The notes under the pieces were generated by a model that was not told where the DNA came from, did not search any database, and saw nothing but the letters and a program-made list of their open reading frames with translations. Both the position numbers and the translations under genes were made by a program. Shown here one piece after another: positions 43,235-54,106 of a DNA stretch of 64,000 nucleotides (its first letter is position 1; each line of letters starts with the position of its first letter). Location of the stretch: contig JAAEAF010003341.1 in NCBI GenBank assembly GCA_011037195.1, positions 49,240 to 113,239 on the forward strand, in the 5' to 3' direction. The stretch comes from Triatoma infestans. Taxonomy: Eukaryota > Arthropoda > Insecta > Hemiptera > Reduviidae.

Positions 43235-44848
43235 AAGATTATAAAATAGTACAGATTACAAAAGGCGTCCTTCAGGGTAATACTATTTTCCCTTTGCTGT
43301 TTGTGATTTTTATTAACGATCTTGTTCAGTTTTTACGAGACCATAATTGTGATAATGTTCTGATTGACCGCACTTACGGCATCTCTTCCCTTTTATATGC
43401 AGACGATGTTGTACTCTTATCAAATACACCAGTAGATTTGAGAAGATAACTGCAAGCATTAGAAAAATATTGTTAGTAATTAATAAAGTGGAAGTCAATG
43501 TAAACAAATCCAAGATTGTGATATTTAAGAAAAGCCATGGAAGATCTAAAAAGGAATCTTTTTTTTTTTATTTGAAAGAACCTATTGAAGTGGTAAGTTC
43601 CTTTAAATTTTTAGGCATATTGTTTTCTATTCTGGGTGTTTCAGTTTGGCTGCTAAAGATAATTTAACCACATAGGGCTACGGTGGCTTCTTGTGCTGTG
43701 AAGGCAATCTTCTCTAGGGCAAGGGTCTCTTCCTTGGCTAGTAGGTTGAAAGTTTTTGAAAGCAGAGTCTCTCTAGCAGAACTGCTGTATGGCAGTGAGG
43801 TTTGGGCGTTAAAGTACACAGATCAGTTGGAGGTCTTGCAGACCAATTTTCTTAAATCCTGGTACTACTGGCCGAATTACACAGCTAGCTATATGGTGAG
43901 AATGGACACGGGCAGCATCCAGTTGAGATATCTTGTATTTAGTAGAGCTATAAATTTTCTCATAAAAATTTTGAATATGCCTAATAATCGCATTCCTAAA
44001 ATTTGTTACAACAGGTTGTTAAAAATGGACAGTTTAGTAGGTAATAGTACCAAATTCAACTGGGTTTTGCAAATGAAGGATACTTTGATAACCTCGGATT
44101 TAGCTGGCTGTGGATAAAGAGCAGGATGCTGTATTGATTGAATAAGAAAAAAAACGCAATTCTGAATTGTTTAAGAGATAAGTTGATCCGTTTGGACTTG
44201 GAGAGGATTGCCAAGTCTTCCTACAGTACCACGTACTTTATGCTCGTTAATAAGCGCTGAAGTCAGGACTATTTATTGTATAGTCTACCATTTGATATAA
44301 TTAGAGCTATGAATCAAGTAAGGATGTTATCCGAAAAAAGGTTAATTGTGTAATGTAAGGGTGTTAAGTATAAGGTAAACTTGGAGTCAGCTTGTGCTCT
44401 CTGTAACTATAATCAGGTATCCCCTTGGCTCACATGTTTATTAAATGCCCTGCACTTTCTTTGTATAAGAAAGAGATATTTATGCATATATTTCCCAATT
44501 AACTGCGACGACTATTTTCTCAAAAAAAAAATAAGAATCATTTATTTGATGTGTATAATTTTATAATTAACAGTTTTAAAATTGAGAAAGTTTCTTTTCG
44601 ATTTTTAATTGATACCATTTAATTTTTAATTTATATTTGTTTTATTTGGCTTTTGTCTGTATTGATATTGTCAAATTAAGGTCTTTTTATTTTATTAATT
44701 TTTATTTTACTGTTCATTTTGTTCACTCATTTTGTTTTCTTGTTTGTTTTTTCCATTTGTTTTTCTGCTAATTACTGAATGTAAAAGTCTGTATATCTGT
44801 CAAACCACTCTCAATCTATCATGTATCAATGTGTATTTTATAGATGTA

Positions 44849-44890
<42 letters not shown>

Positions 44891-44895
44891 GATAA
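43235..44895 (+). pseudogene. LINE RT to 3' end, AAAT/AAT tail
   Basis: Plus strand: QITKGVLQGNTIFPLLFVIF (motif B, 43250-43310), LLYADDVVLLS (motif C, 43389-43420, catalytic residues kept), a stop and frameshift, VNVNKSKIVIF, VVSSFKFLGILFS, then a long C-terminal part from 43683: VFESRVSLAELLYGSEVWAL, TNFLKSWYYWPNYTASYMVR, NRIPKICYNRLLK and STKFNWVLQMKDTL, to 44117. A Cys motif (CALCNYN, about 44393) is the likely terminal knuckle. A long AT-rich 3' UTR ends in AAATAAATAAATAAATAAAT then AAT repeats (44846-44890). Upstream RT is missing; broken by stops. Clade not certain. Confidence 0.8.
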
Positions 44896-46211
44896 TAAAT
44901 TATTTAAGGTATTGTGTTTTATTTATAACTACAGTATGTTTTTAAAAAATGCCCTATTTTTCTCTACTATGCTGAATTTTTTACTGCTTTGAACTGATAA
45001 ACGAACAAAATGTTCTATCTGTTAACATTCCATTTTCTATATATTGAAAATAAATTATTTCTTAGCCTTGGAAAAGTTTTGCAGAAAAAATAGGATAATG
45101 AAAAAGAAATAATAATTAAATAATGTGATACATAAAAAAATGAATGTTTGTTTATTTCAGGCGTTTCTTAAAAATAACTTTCAATTGCCAGTAAAAGTTG
45201 TTACCTCTCAAGAAATGATTGAACACTATCAGCAGTGTCTGATGTACCTCTGTTATGTTTCAAACTAAACTGTTATCTATTTATGTGTAACCTTGCTGTT
45301 TTTTTTTTTTTGAAGGTCAATAACAATACAGTTAAATACGCCAATTCCATTTTAAGAAAAATAATAAATATATACGGTATAAATTATTAAAAATTAAATA
45401 CGAATTTATTACAAAATAACAATTTAAGTATTGTGCGAAGCCAAGCGATTAAAAAATTATCTCCAATCATTTTCCAGTACAAAACTATCGACACATAATC
45501 AATTAAAAAATAATAATTATTAAATTTTAAAAACAAAATGGTTATGTTTCGAATATAATTGTAAAAAGAAAATATACCAGCACGAATTCAAACCACAATA
45601 GTATTCTTGATACGGGGTACCTTCCTTAATTATATGAAACGTGGTTACGCATATCAATCGTTCTTCAACTATGGCGAGGGTTTGGTCTTCTTTTCTTTTT
45701 ATACTTCTCTTCTCCTTCATCTTTTTTTCCCCTTCTTTTTTATCAGAAAACCAGAAGAAAAAAAAAAATAGAAGCTTTTAAATGAAATTCTAAAAGGAAC
45801 GAAAATAAAAGCTTGGTTCCTTTTACTGACATTAAATTTATCTTTCTGCTAGCCTTGAGTGTAATGAACCGCAATTGAGGTTATCGTGAAGGGTTTTTGC
45901 CATTGCCTACTATTTGTCTCTCTTTCTTGTATTTTCATCTCTTAACCTAATTATCATCTAATTAAATATTCATCGCACTACGTCCACTAAATTAAAAGAT
46001 AATCAAATTATAAGTAATTAAATTAAATTATTACCCTCTCTTAATTCTTTTTATTTTTACTTTACAACTTTAGTGGCTTAATTGGTAATATTATTTTTCA
46101 AGAGACCTGTTTGAAATATATTTATCCTAATATATTGGTATGATCATACTTACTTAGATATCCTACGTTTCCGAGCAAGTTCCTGTAAGTTAATTTTTTT
46201 TTTTTTTAATT
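44896..46211. other. No recognised feature
   Basis: AT-rich spacer. The open frame at 45520-45720 (minus) is Lys-rich low complexity at its start; not supported. Confidence 0.5.
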
Positions 46212-47309
46212 TTGTATTTCCAACAGTACTGCTGTGGTGCCTTCCTCGACGTGGCTCAAGCCTTCGATAGGGTGTGGCATCCAGGATTACTGTGGAAGCT
46301 AAAGAAATGCCTACCATTAACCTATTACTTACTCATCAAGTCTTATCTATCCGACTGCTACTTTCAGATTAGTTGCGGATCTGCTACCTCTGACTACTCG
46401 TTGGCCGGCGCCGGAGTTCCTCAGGGTAGTATACTTGGTCCGCTTCTGTATACTGTATTCACTTCAGATCTACCAACCTATACAAACACTCTTCTTTGCA
46501 CTTACGCTGATGACACCGCCATCGTTGCATCAAGCTCTGATCCCATCAATGCCTCCACTCTCTTACAGACTCATTTAAATAAAATATAATCTTGGGCCAA
46601 AAAATGGCGGATTAAACTCAACCCAAAAAAATGTGAACAAATCACCTTTACCCTGCGTCGTGCCTCCTGCCCTTCAGTAACCTTCAACTCAATACCACTC
46701 TCTCCTGCAAACTTAGTTCGCTACCTTGGGACGTAACATGCAATCCACATGCGAAACTAAAAAGACTGGAACTTAACAAACGGAATAACTTACTAGGAAG
46801 TCGATCGAAACTACCTCTTGAGCATAAACGACTAATATACAACTGTATTCGCAAACCGATGTGGACTTACGGACTTGAACTATGGAGTTCAACCAAACGC
46901 TCAAATTCCCAGAAAATTCAGAATTTTCAGTCAAAAGTTCTCCGTCAGATACAGATGCTCCATTCTATGTCTCTAACTCTACCCTCCACATCTCAAAATC
47001 CCATATGTATCTGAAGCCGTCAGAACTAAATATAAAAAATCCTATGACTCTCTTACTCGCAACTCTAATCCTCTTGTTCAAAATCTCGCCTCCACAACTG
47101 TACCAGATAATCCACCCCGTCGACTGAGCCGCTGTTGGCCCCGTGAACACCTCCAGCAATAAGGAAGTAATTCCTGTGAGAGTGTAACCGCTGGGTAGCT
47201 TCTCTCCTCCAGCCAATCACGTTATTCATCATTACACATCATCATATTCACTCATTATATTTATTTATTTAGATTGTGAATTTCAAATAAAAGAAGAAGA
47301 AAAAAAATT
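46212..47309 (+). pseudogene. jockey-clade LINE, RT with catalytic motifs, 5' truncated
   Basis: The best-preserved RT here. From 46225: QYCCGAFLDVAQAFDRVWHP (motif A), LLIKSYLSDCYFQI, AGVPQGSILGPLLYTVFTSD (motif B), CTYADDTAIVASSS (motif C, about 46496-46537), then a stop at 46587-46589 (LNKI), WAKKWRIKLNPKKCEQITFT, LRYLGT-type sequence near 46720, and after frameshifts RTKYKKSYDSLTRNSNPLVQ, PDNPPRRLSRCWPREHLQ (about 47115-47158). The 3' UTR ends in AATAAAAGAAGAAGAAAAAA (47287-47306). Catalytic residues survive, but the premature stop, frameshifts and missing N-terminus make it inactive. Confidence 0.87.
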
Positions 47310-47450
47310 CTGTATTTCCTAGTAAATGGGGGTCAAATTTTTGAAATTGAGTTTTCACCGCAAAATACATGTTCTGAGGTCCTTTGAGTACGAAAAAATG
47401 TTTTAGCGTATGATTTGTATGTGTTTGTTTGTGTGTGCGCAAGTACGTGT
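47310..47450 (-). repeat. Family D fragment
   Basis: GTCAAATTTTTGAAATTGAG, TTTTCACCGCAAAATACATG, TCTGAGGTCCTTTGAGTACG, AAAAATGTTTTAGCGTATGA and a short GTGTTTGT run. Reverse orientation. Confidence 0.6.
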
Positions 47451-49639
47451 ATGAAATTTGAAGAAATCGAAAGAAATTTTGAAAAAAAGAATAAAAGAAA
47501 GAAATTTTTAAGACGATCGAATAAATGGAAGGTCGTTCAGTCCATTTTTATTCTGTTCCATAGCTTAGCTGAATTAAATAAATCAATTCACTGCCATTCG
47601 CACTGACTAGGAAAAATATTGTATGCAGGAATACTTTCTAAAGTGTTGTTGAATACAACATTTTACACCCAAATTAAAGTTTTTTTTTTAATTCAATTAA
47701 ACCACCCTTTTACAACAAATGAACTATTCTGCTTAGATTATATGAGAAAGACTTTTTAATTTCACTAAAAAACGGTTAATACCTTTTAATTAATAAAAAA
47801 ACGGAGGTCTTTTTAAAAGTTTTTGCGATCTAACCATCTTGAAATTAAAAGATAAAGTTGTAGAAATATAGTGTGTGTAATGTATTTATATAATATATAA
47901 ATGTAATCTTTCAGACAGCCCTATTGCCATTGTTGTGCAAAACAGTAAATTTTTCTGATCTGACGTTTCGTTCTATTGTAAAAGGATTCTTCAAGGAAGT
48001 TGTTAGATTGATTACTAGACCAATACTTAAAAGAATCAGCATGGATAGTTGTAAAATAAAGGGATTGAGGCTTAATTTCCCTCTGCAACTTGTACTTAAA
48101 TGGCTATAAGTAGTGGGCGAGGCTTAATTTCCCCTTCCATAGATGTGATTGGCTGTTTCATAGTGAGGTCTAAAAAAACTTCCGTCTCAAATAAATTACC
48201 GAATTCTCTATTTTTCAAGCAATAAAAGTAAACTGTAGCATTATAGGAATTAGGTGAGCGAGTTACGAAAATTCGCAATTCCATAAAATGGTACAGATAA
48301 AAGTGAAATAGTAATAGTTTTTCAGAACAAATATGGCTGCAATTCGGTAGCAAGGACACTTGCAAAAATCAGGACATTATACTGAAACTTTATTCCAGCG
48401 GTTTGTTAATGGTTAGTATATTAAATTTCTGTGCAGTGTTGATTTTCAAGAACGTTTTGGAATGATGCAAATTATGGAAAATGTATTCAGTTATATTTTT
48501 TTTTAAAGTTTTTGCTAAAAAAAGATTTTAAGTGTAAAATCATTGCCAAAACAGGTTTTTTTTATTTTATTTTATTTATACAACACAACTGATTTATGCT
48601 CATCAGAGAAGTTATGATAACACAAAAATCACACATTGATCAACAGTTAATTATGTGATGAATGTAAATTGGAGCAGTTGTATGGTGACTGACTCATTAG
48701 TTTGGAATTCTCCCTTGAATATTTAAACAGGTGAAGTCTAACGACATTATAATTTTGACGATTCGATCAATATTGAGCAATAATATTTTGACAGTTAAAT
48801 TTTAAAGCATGAGAGATCGAGAGAGAGATCTTAATTTAATAATATTTGTGAAACTGTCTTTGTGAACAGTGCTACTTTTTTTTTAAAGATAAAGTATAAT
48901 AATTAATTTATAAGGAATATTAATTTTTTATTTTCTGTTTGTTTCAGGTGGGTAATATCTAATTTGCATGAAACAGGTAATTTAATAACTTGTAAATTTA
49001 AGCTTTAAAGTTGAAATAACATTGTTTTTTGTACTTGAACTAGTGGTTGTTTATTATGTGCTGAAGGACTTTAGTATGTTGATGAAGAGGTCGTATTTGC
49101 TTGTATATTATACAATATATATGGTCATATAAAGTTAAGAAATTTTTGCATATTATCTTCCTGATTTAAATACTACTACTTGAATTTTATTTTTCACAAC
49201 AGGAAATTCTTCCGCTTCGTATAATTCCTGTTCATAGTTGACCTCGGACAATCCTTATTCCAAGTTTCTTGTTAAGACTCAGTCGTTGTGAACACGAAGG
49301 TTTCAGTCAGATTATACACTGTGAGGGAATACTACTTAAAGGGGTTGCTAAAATTTTTTTTACCAAATTTAGTTCAGGTTGTTCGCGATCCCGAGGATGG
49401 CTGCAATGATTTTCTTGAAATTTTTTAAACGGAACTTCAGCTACTTTTCAGTTCAGATACGACTTTCTTTTATTCCAATGTAATTAACAAATTTTCTTTA
49501 AAATTGCAACGTCTTATAATGTTTAAGGCTGGCCTTCAAAAAAAGATAGTAGGGAGTTATACTTTATACCTGAACGGACTTCTATGGAGTGCCCTGTGTT
49601 AAAAACCAACAAAGCTTGTACATTTTAATTTTAAACTTA
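47451..49639. other. No recognised gene; repeated block at 48.06-48.14 kb
   Basis: AT-rich. GAGGCTTAATTTCCCTCTGC at 48066 is echoed by CGAGGCTTAATTTCCCCTTC at 48118. An open frame (47924-48109) begins after a CTTTCAG acceptor-like site, but the protein is unrecognised and no partner exon was seen. A TTTA-rich run at 48560-48585 could be another minus-strand element tail. Confidence 0.4.
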
Positions 49640-49850
49640 ACTGAAAGACTCCCAAAACTCTTCAAAAATCAATTTTTTGGCGGGAAAAATATTTCAAATA
49701 AAAGTTATATGTTTATATTTTTTCAGTGAAAATTCCAAGTTTAACCGTTTTTCGAAAAAATTCAAAAACATGTTCTGTAAAGGCACATTTCCATTTAACC
49801 GATTTGTTTCAGATTTGGAATTCTATCAATGCTTTCTAATATAGGTATAT
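49640..49850 (+). repeat. Family D fragment, forward
   Basis: AATATTTCAAATAAAAGTTA, AGTGAAAATTCCAAGTTTAA, AAGGCACATTTCC and GATTTGGAATTCTATCAATG match the middle of the forward unit. Degenerate. Confidence 0.45.
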
Positions 49851-49992
49851 AAAGTAAAGAATATTAAAACTATTTTTTCAGGCGGGCTTAACATACTACA
49901 ACCAAATTAGACGTCGTGAACGCGGGCGGAATCACAAACTCTACTATTAACATCAGAGACATTTTCCGTGATAGCCTGCTTCTTTTTGTGGT

Positions 49993-50031
49993 CATCGACC
50001 AGGTTTCGGACGTTCGCCCATTTTCAGGATG
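49993..50031 (-). ncRNA. Hammerhead motif, left arm, G8 changed
   Basis: Minus strand: CATC, CTGAAAA (G8 is A), T, GGGCG-AA-CGTCC, GAAA, CCTGGTC, GATG. All parts are present, but the invariant G of CUGANGA is replaced and stem III has an extra U, so activity is doubtful. Confidence 0.55.
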
Positions 50032-50987
50032 CTTTTGTCAAACAGTGTGATAACACAGACTTGCACAGAGCAAATTCATATTGGTCTTTTTAATTGTTTT
50101 TAAAAACTAAACTCTTAAACTAAGTCAAGAAGGGTATGGTGATGGTTCCTGAATGGGAAAAGGAACACGTGTTTGGGAAACAATAAGAAATAATACACAA
50201 CTCACCTGAAAACCCAACCAAGTAGTTTTTAAGTTAAAAAAAGAAAGAAAAAATAGATTTTAGTTTTAGATTTAAATCTTCTAGTTCTTAAGTCTGTATA
50301 TACGAACCATAACGGCCCTAAGGTATACATATGTAAATAATGTATACAAGAGAGAGAAATGCGGAATGTAAGTTACAGTAAGCTTAGTTAACACACTCGA
50401 ATACATTTTTTCAAATTTTTTCAATGATAAACTTTTAAAAAAGTCCGGCACTTAGGCTAGTTTAGCTTTGTTATGTTTAGGCATGTAAAGAACCCATATC
50501 TAGGTATACATGCGTGCGTGGATTGCATGAAGGAATCGTGAAGGGTGAAATGCGAAATATGTTTAATGTCATCTAACAACCTACTCATATATGTTGTTGA
50601 TTGTTTATTTGTCTTGATTATTTTAATTGTTATTTTAATTTTTATTAACATAATCGTTTAATTTTTAATTATTTTAATTTAAATCGTTATTTTAAATGGA
50701 TTTTGATTAGTTGAAGTAAATCTCCCTTCAACAACAGAGTTTAAGATTAAACCCCCATGTGTTGGATGTTTACATATTTAAGAAAAGTTGCCCCTTTAAC
50801 AACCCAAACACATGTTCCATCAGCATACCCCACTTGACCTAGATTAAGAGTTTAGTTTTTTAAATACAATTAATTTAAAATACAATTAATCCATGCAATT
50901 AATATTAAAATACAATTTTAAATGCAGTCAGTGTGTAAAGTGAACTTGCTCTGTGTAAGTCTGTGTAATCACACTGTTTGACAAACG

Positions 50988-51025
50988 CATCCTGAAGATG
51001 GGCGAACGCCCGAAACCGGTCGATG
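50988..51025 (+). ncRNA. Hammerhead-ribozyme motif, core intact
   Basis: Base-for-base the same as the motif at 6188-6225: CATC, CTGAAGA, T, GGGCG-AA-CGCCC, GAAA, CCGG, TC, GATG. Predicted cut after C51021. Preservation of every core base in two elements 45 kb apart suggests recent activity or selection in the family. Confidence 0.65.
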
Positions 51026-51114
51026 ACCACACAAAAAGAAGCAGGCTATCACGGAAAATGTCACTGATATTTTCCAACTCTGCGGAATCAACTACCACAA
51101 TTTATTATTAACAT

Positions 51115-51285
51115 TTTTTTAACCAGTATAAATTGGTTACACGCGGTGCTCGAACTTGGGACTCCACTAAGTTTCAAAAATCTATGCTCATAATTACACC
51201 GCCAAACACGTGTGGTATATTAATAATATTTATGTAGATGGAAAAACCGTAGATGTTATTGAAATGGTATATAATGCAATTTGGC
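51115..51285. other. No recognised feature
   Basis: Spacer; CGAACTTGGGACTCC is reminiscent of a degraded tRNA-like B box but no SINE body follows. Confidence 0.4.
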
Positions 51286-51630
51286 CTCAGAATGCCATTT
51301 TTGGGGGTGAGAAGGGGCCTTTTGCACTGCGACCTACACTTGTGCTATTCACCTCGTTGCCGTAGGCTAGCCTACAGCACCCTTTCAGGTGCCATGGGCG
51401 AGCTTCTCGCCTACAGCCTTCCACCAGGTTAAGATCCTAAGGAATCTTAATATCCTAGATGCCTCTAGGAGGGTACGTTCCTCTCCTCTTCCTGCTAACT
51501 GCCCATGTTTCTGAATCTTCTCTGAATGGCAGCATCGCAGTCCGTTAGGAGATGTATTACAGTTTCCTTTCTCTCCCCACACAATCTGCTCATTCTCTCA
51601 CTCTCCAAGCCCAGCATCTCAGAATGCCAT
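51286..51630 (-). pseudogene. Short RNase H-type LINE 3' end, 13-bp TSD
   Basis: A perfect 13-bp repeat CTCAGAATGCCAT (51286-51298 and 51618-51630) flanks a 319-bp minus-strand insert. It encodes SRLCGERKETVIHLLTDCDA, then AIQRRFRNMG, i.e. the C-terminal Cys-His knuckle with its first Cys replaced by Ser. The 3' end on the minus strand is GTAGGTCGCAGTGCAAAAGG, then CCCCTTCTCACCCCC. That matches the 3' end of the LINE at 21.15 kb (AGGTCGCAGGGGAATGAGCC). A severely truncated copy of the same family. Confidence 0.82.
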
Positions 51631-51639
51631 AAAAATCGG

Positions 51640-51975
51640 TTTTCCAAAAAAATAACTTTCAAATAAAAGTGCTAGATATTTATGTATGTAGACAGCATAC
51701 TAAATTTAAAGAAAATCGTTGAGCAGTTTTCAAGAATATGTCGAAGAAAAACTGTGGAAAAACATTCAGTAAAGTCACAGTTCCGTTGATAGATATTTGA
51801 TATTAACTTAGGTTTGATATTTCCCCGATTTTTTGTTTTTGAAGTATTTATTCCACACACAGTCATAAATACACAGACCTTCCTCTAAAACCTTTTTTTT
51901 CTTTACTCAGTGGGGCTGGAAACCGTGAAAACTCAATTTCCAAAATCTTACACGATCGCAATCTTTTACTGGGAT
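51640..51975 (+). repeat. Family D fragment, forward
   Basis: AACTTTCAAATAAAAGTGCT, TTAAAGAAAATCGTTGAGCA, AGTAAAGTCACAGTTCCG, TATTTATTCCACACACAGTC and GTGAAAACTCAATTTCCAAA, then AATCTTTTACTGGGA. It was the target of the LINE insertion that ends at 51630. Confidence 0.55.
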
Positions 51976-52905
51976 ATATGAAAATAAAAAGGTAGTAGGG
52001 GTATACTCTGTCTCAACCAACAAGTTTTGTAGCCGAAGTTTAAATTTAAACCTAATAATTGACAAGCCTAAAACATTCAAAATTAATATTATCATTCCGG
52101 TTCTAGCAAAGTCTGCTCGAAAGAAGAAACAAGGAACCAATCGCTTAAAATCTTTAGTTTCAATGATTGTCCAAAAAATGGTTAAATGATTTTATTTTAA
52201 GATTGACTATTTGCTGAGAGTGTCGTTGCTTTTTAAATCGAAAAAATACATTTCTAAAAGACTATCTGACAGACATAAACTATGTATTTTTGTTACCCAT
52301 TGGATTCATTTTTTTTTATTGGAAATTTGTTTAGAATGAATTTTTCAGAAATAAGAAAATTCAAAGACATACTCAACGACAGTAAATAATAAACAAAAAT
52401 AACTCTTACATAAGATTGTATTTACTAATGTTAGGAAATGATATGTATTTACTCTATTATATCACAATAACGATATACTTTTCTACAATAAATAACAAAT
52501 CCATCTGTGATGAGATTTCCTTCCTGTAAGCAAGCAACTGCATCCAGTTGCCAATTCTATTAGGCAGTAGGGTATCAGTCAGTTTGTGGCCGTTAGTTCA
52601 TTCATTTATTGGTTATATTCAGTTCTTCAATAATTGTACTGATATTAAAACAAATTGATATTTAAAAGAAAATGATAGACAAATAGTTGTACTACCTGCA
52701 ATTAGACAGAAATGTTGTTCCTACAAAGTGAACGAAAAAAATATTTGTAGAGAATGATCTGCAATTTTGTATGTCTCCTGTATATCTGGTGTTGTGTGTG
52801 TGTGTGTGTGTGTGTGTGTGTCTTGTGGTGTATATATATGAATTCAAAATTTTAAAAATAAAAAATTTGGAGGCTATTCCTTTTAAAAATCTGACAATAT
52901 AGCAT
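51976..52905. other. No recognised feature; GT microsatellite
   Basis: A GT run at about 52792-52820. Otherwise AT-rich spacer without support for a gene. Confidence 0.5.
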
Positions 52906-53094
52906 CAGAGATATTTTCCGTGATAGCCTACTTCTTTTTGTGGTCATCGACCGCCCATCATATATTATCACACTATTTGACAAAAAGCATCCTGATGATG
53001 GGCGAACGCCCGAAACCGGTCGATGACAAAAAAAAGAAGGTGGCTATCATGGAAAATATCTCTGACGCTTTCCAGCTCTGCGGAACAACCACAA
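52906..53094 (+). mobile_element. Short hammerhead foldback element (H1)
   Basis: 5' end CAGAGATATTTTCCGTGATA, 3' end GCTCTGCGGAACAACCACAA. The left arm has lost the ribozyme core by deletion (GGTCATCGACCG joins directly to CCCATCATATATTATCAC). The right arm is intact. No TSD was recognised. About 190 bp. Confidence 0.75.
52988..53025 (+). ncRNA. Hammerhead-ribozyme motif with CUGAUGA box
   Basis: CATC, CTGATGA (the most common natural form of the box), T, GGGCG-AA-CGCCC, GAAA, CCGG, TC, GATG. Predicted cut after C53021. With 6188-6225 and 50988-51025 it is one of three motifs with every core base in place. Confidence 0.68.
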
Positions 53095-53099
53095 GATCT

Positions 53100-53214
53100 G
53101 GCGGGGTATATAGGTTCGTTTAAAATCCATCAACGGAAGTGCGACTTTCCTAATAGTTTCAAACGACTCCTAAGATTTTCCTGTAACTTTGTATGCTATC
53201 TACATCATGCCAAT
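53100..53214 (-). repeat. Family D fragment
   Basis: TAAAATCCATCAACGGAAGT, GCGACTTTCC, AAACGACTCCTAAGATTTTC and GTAACTTTGTATGCTATCTA. Reverse orientation, cut by the LINE fragment that follows. Confidence 0.45.
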
Positions 53215-53645
53215 CACTTTTATTTGATTATTACCATCCCTATATTATGCAAGTGGCTACACACCCAAGTATGTCCAGTCACAACACCCACCAAGGTCCT
53301 CAGACCTGCTCTACTAAGGGACAGGAGGTAATCCGAAAACCCTTGCCTGATTCCTTTTATAAATCTTTTAGCCTGGAGGCACTCCTGCGTGTCCTCCCAG
53401 CGTTTCTCCAAGATAATCATCTCCCAAAGTCTAATTTGTTAATCACAGAACCTCTTAGTGACTGCAAGGGTTGGCTCGGGACCACAAAAAGGTAAAGAAG
53501 ATCCCTCTCTAGCGAGCCGATCCGCCCTCTCATTGCCCTCTTTTCCCACATGTCCGGATACCCAATAGAGTCGCACCTTACCCCTCGGAGCTAAGGCGTT
53601 AAGCCTTCTCCTACATTCTCCCACCAATTTCGAAGTCCAACACGG
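53215..53645 (-). pseudogene. RNase H-type LINE fragment
   Basis: Minus strand: SKLVGECRRRLNALAPRG, KVRLYWVSGHVGKEGNERAD, RLAREGSSLPFCGPEP, then after a frameshift CLQAKRFIKGIRQGFSDYLL, SLSRAGLRTLVGVVTGHTWV and CSHLHNIGM. This is the second half of RNase H (His and Asp present in SGHVGKEGNERAD) and the linker before the terminal Cys knuckle. Compare WVPGHAGFLGNERADALA in the LINE at 21.6 kb: same type, different lineage. The N-terminal part of the longer open frame (53646-53750) is SINE sequence fused in frame, not LINE. Confidence 0.8.
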
Positions 53646-53882
53646 CTTGCTTGATACTGCACTGTAGCCTGAAAAAACTATTGTGCTACCCCGGAGCCTT
53701 CTCAGTGCACTGACGGCCTCCGAGCATTGTTCTCTAGCTACAGACAACACTGCCCAACACAGGATAATTAGCTCTCGAAACTCCCGGGAAGAGAAAGTCT
53801 AAGGATAGCTCGAATAGACTCGAACCTGGGACCTCCATGTGGGAGTCCAGCGCGCTACTTTGAGGTAATCCCTTCTTTAAGT
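53646..53882 (-). mobile_element. tRNA-derived SINE
   Basis: Minus strand: head with GTAGCGCGCTGGACTCC, B-box GGTTCGAGTCT (plus 53816-53826), body ACAGTGCAGTGTTGTCTGTAG-type block, GGCTCCGGGGTAGCACAATA, and tail TTTTTTCAGGCTACAGTGCA. The tail runs directly into LINE sequence. It compares well with the LINE 3' end at 32.07-32.12 kb (GGTAGGGCACAATAAGCC ... GGCTGCGGTGC). Confidence 0.75.
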
Positions 53883-53939
53883 CCCACTTTAGTACAATGT
53901 GCAGTTCTGCCTTTTATATATTATCAAAACATATTACAC

Positions 53940-54106
53940 GCCTTCGGACCGTATTCTCGCCATATTGCCGGCCTCCCTGCCCATCACCGGACAGTGGGGT
54001 AGAGGCTCATAGGACGAAAAAAATCTAAGGGTAGGACAGCTGGACTCGAACCTGGGTCCTCCGCATGGGAGTCCAGTCCGCTAATCCCTTCCCTGTTTGT
54101 CCAGTG
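53940..54106 (-). mobile_element. tRNA-derived SINE, second copy
   Basis: Minus strand: GGGATTAGCGGACTGGACTC (A-box region), GACCCAGGTTCGAGTCCAGC (perfect B box, plus 54043-54053), TAGATTTTTTTCGTCCTATG, ACTGTCCGGTGATGGGC and GGAGGCCGGCAATATGG. The tail is short and diverged. Immediately upstream of an H1 foldback. Confidence 0.72.

Larger units (their letters stand above)
49941..51114 (+). mobile_element. Long hammerhead foldback element (H1), probable TSD
   Basis: A 1.15-kb element with 5' end CAGAGACATTTTCCGTGATA (from 49954) and 3' end GGAATCAACTACCACAA (to about 51101). Flanks read CTACTATTAACAT (49941-49953) and TTATTATTAACAT (51102-51114), 11 of 13 identical, a probable decayed TSD. 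The inverted arms are long: besides the hammerhead block, ACTAAACTCTTAAACTAAGT and the following 50 bp on the left (50107-50175) recur inverted at about 50790-50870. The interior includes TTTTAGTTTTAGATTTAAAT (50260) and an AT-rich stretch with TTATTTTAATTTTTATTAAC (50631). Both resemble sequence 3' of the Penelope open frame at 63.8-64.0 kb. The 59.7-60.9 kb element has the same interior in reverse. No protein. Confidence 0.8.

Noticed and set aside
46170..46225. Possible intron 3' end (T-run then CAACAG) before the jockey RT
   Set aside because: The RT simply begins there by 5' truncation. There is no upstream coding part or donor to pair with.
47914..48109. Possible exon after a CTTTCAG acceptor-like site
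   Set aside because: Protein not recognisable, no polyadenylation or partner exon, and the end overlaps a locally repeated block.
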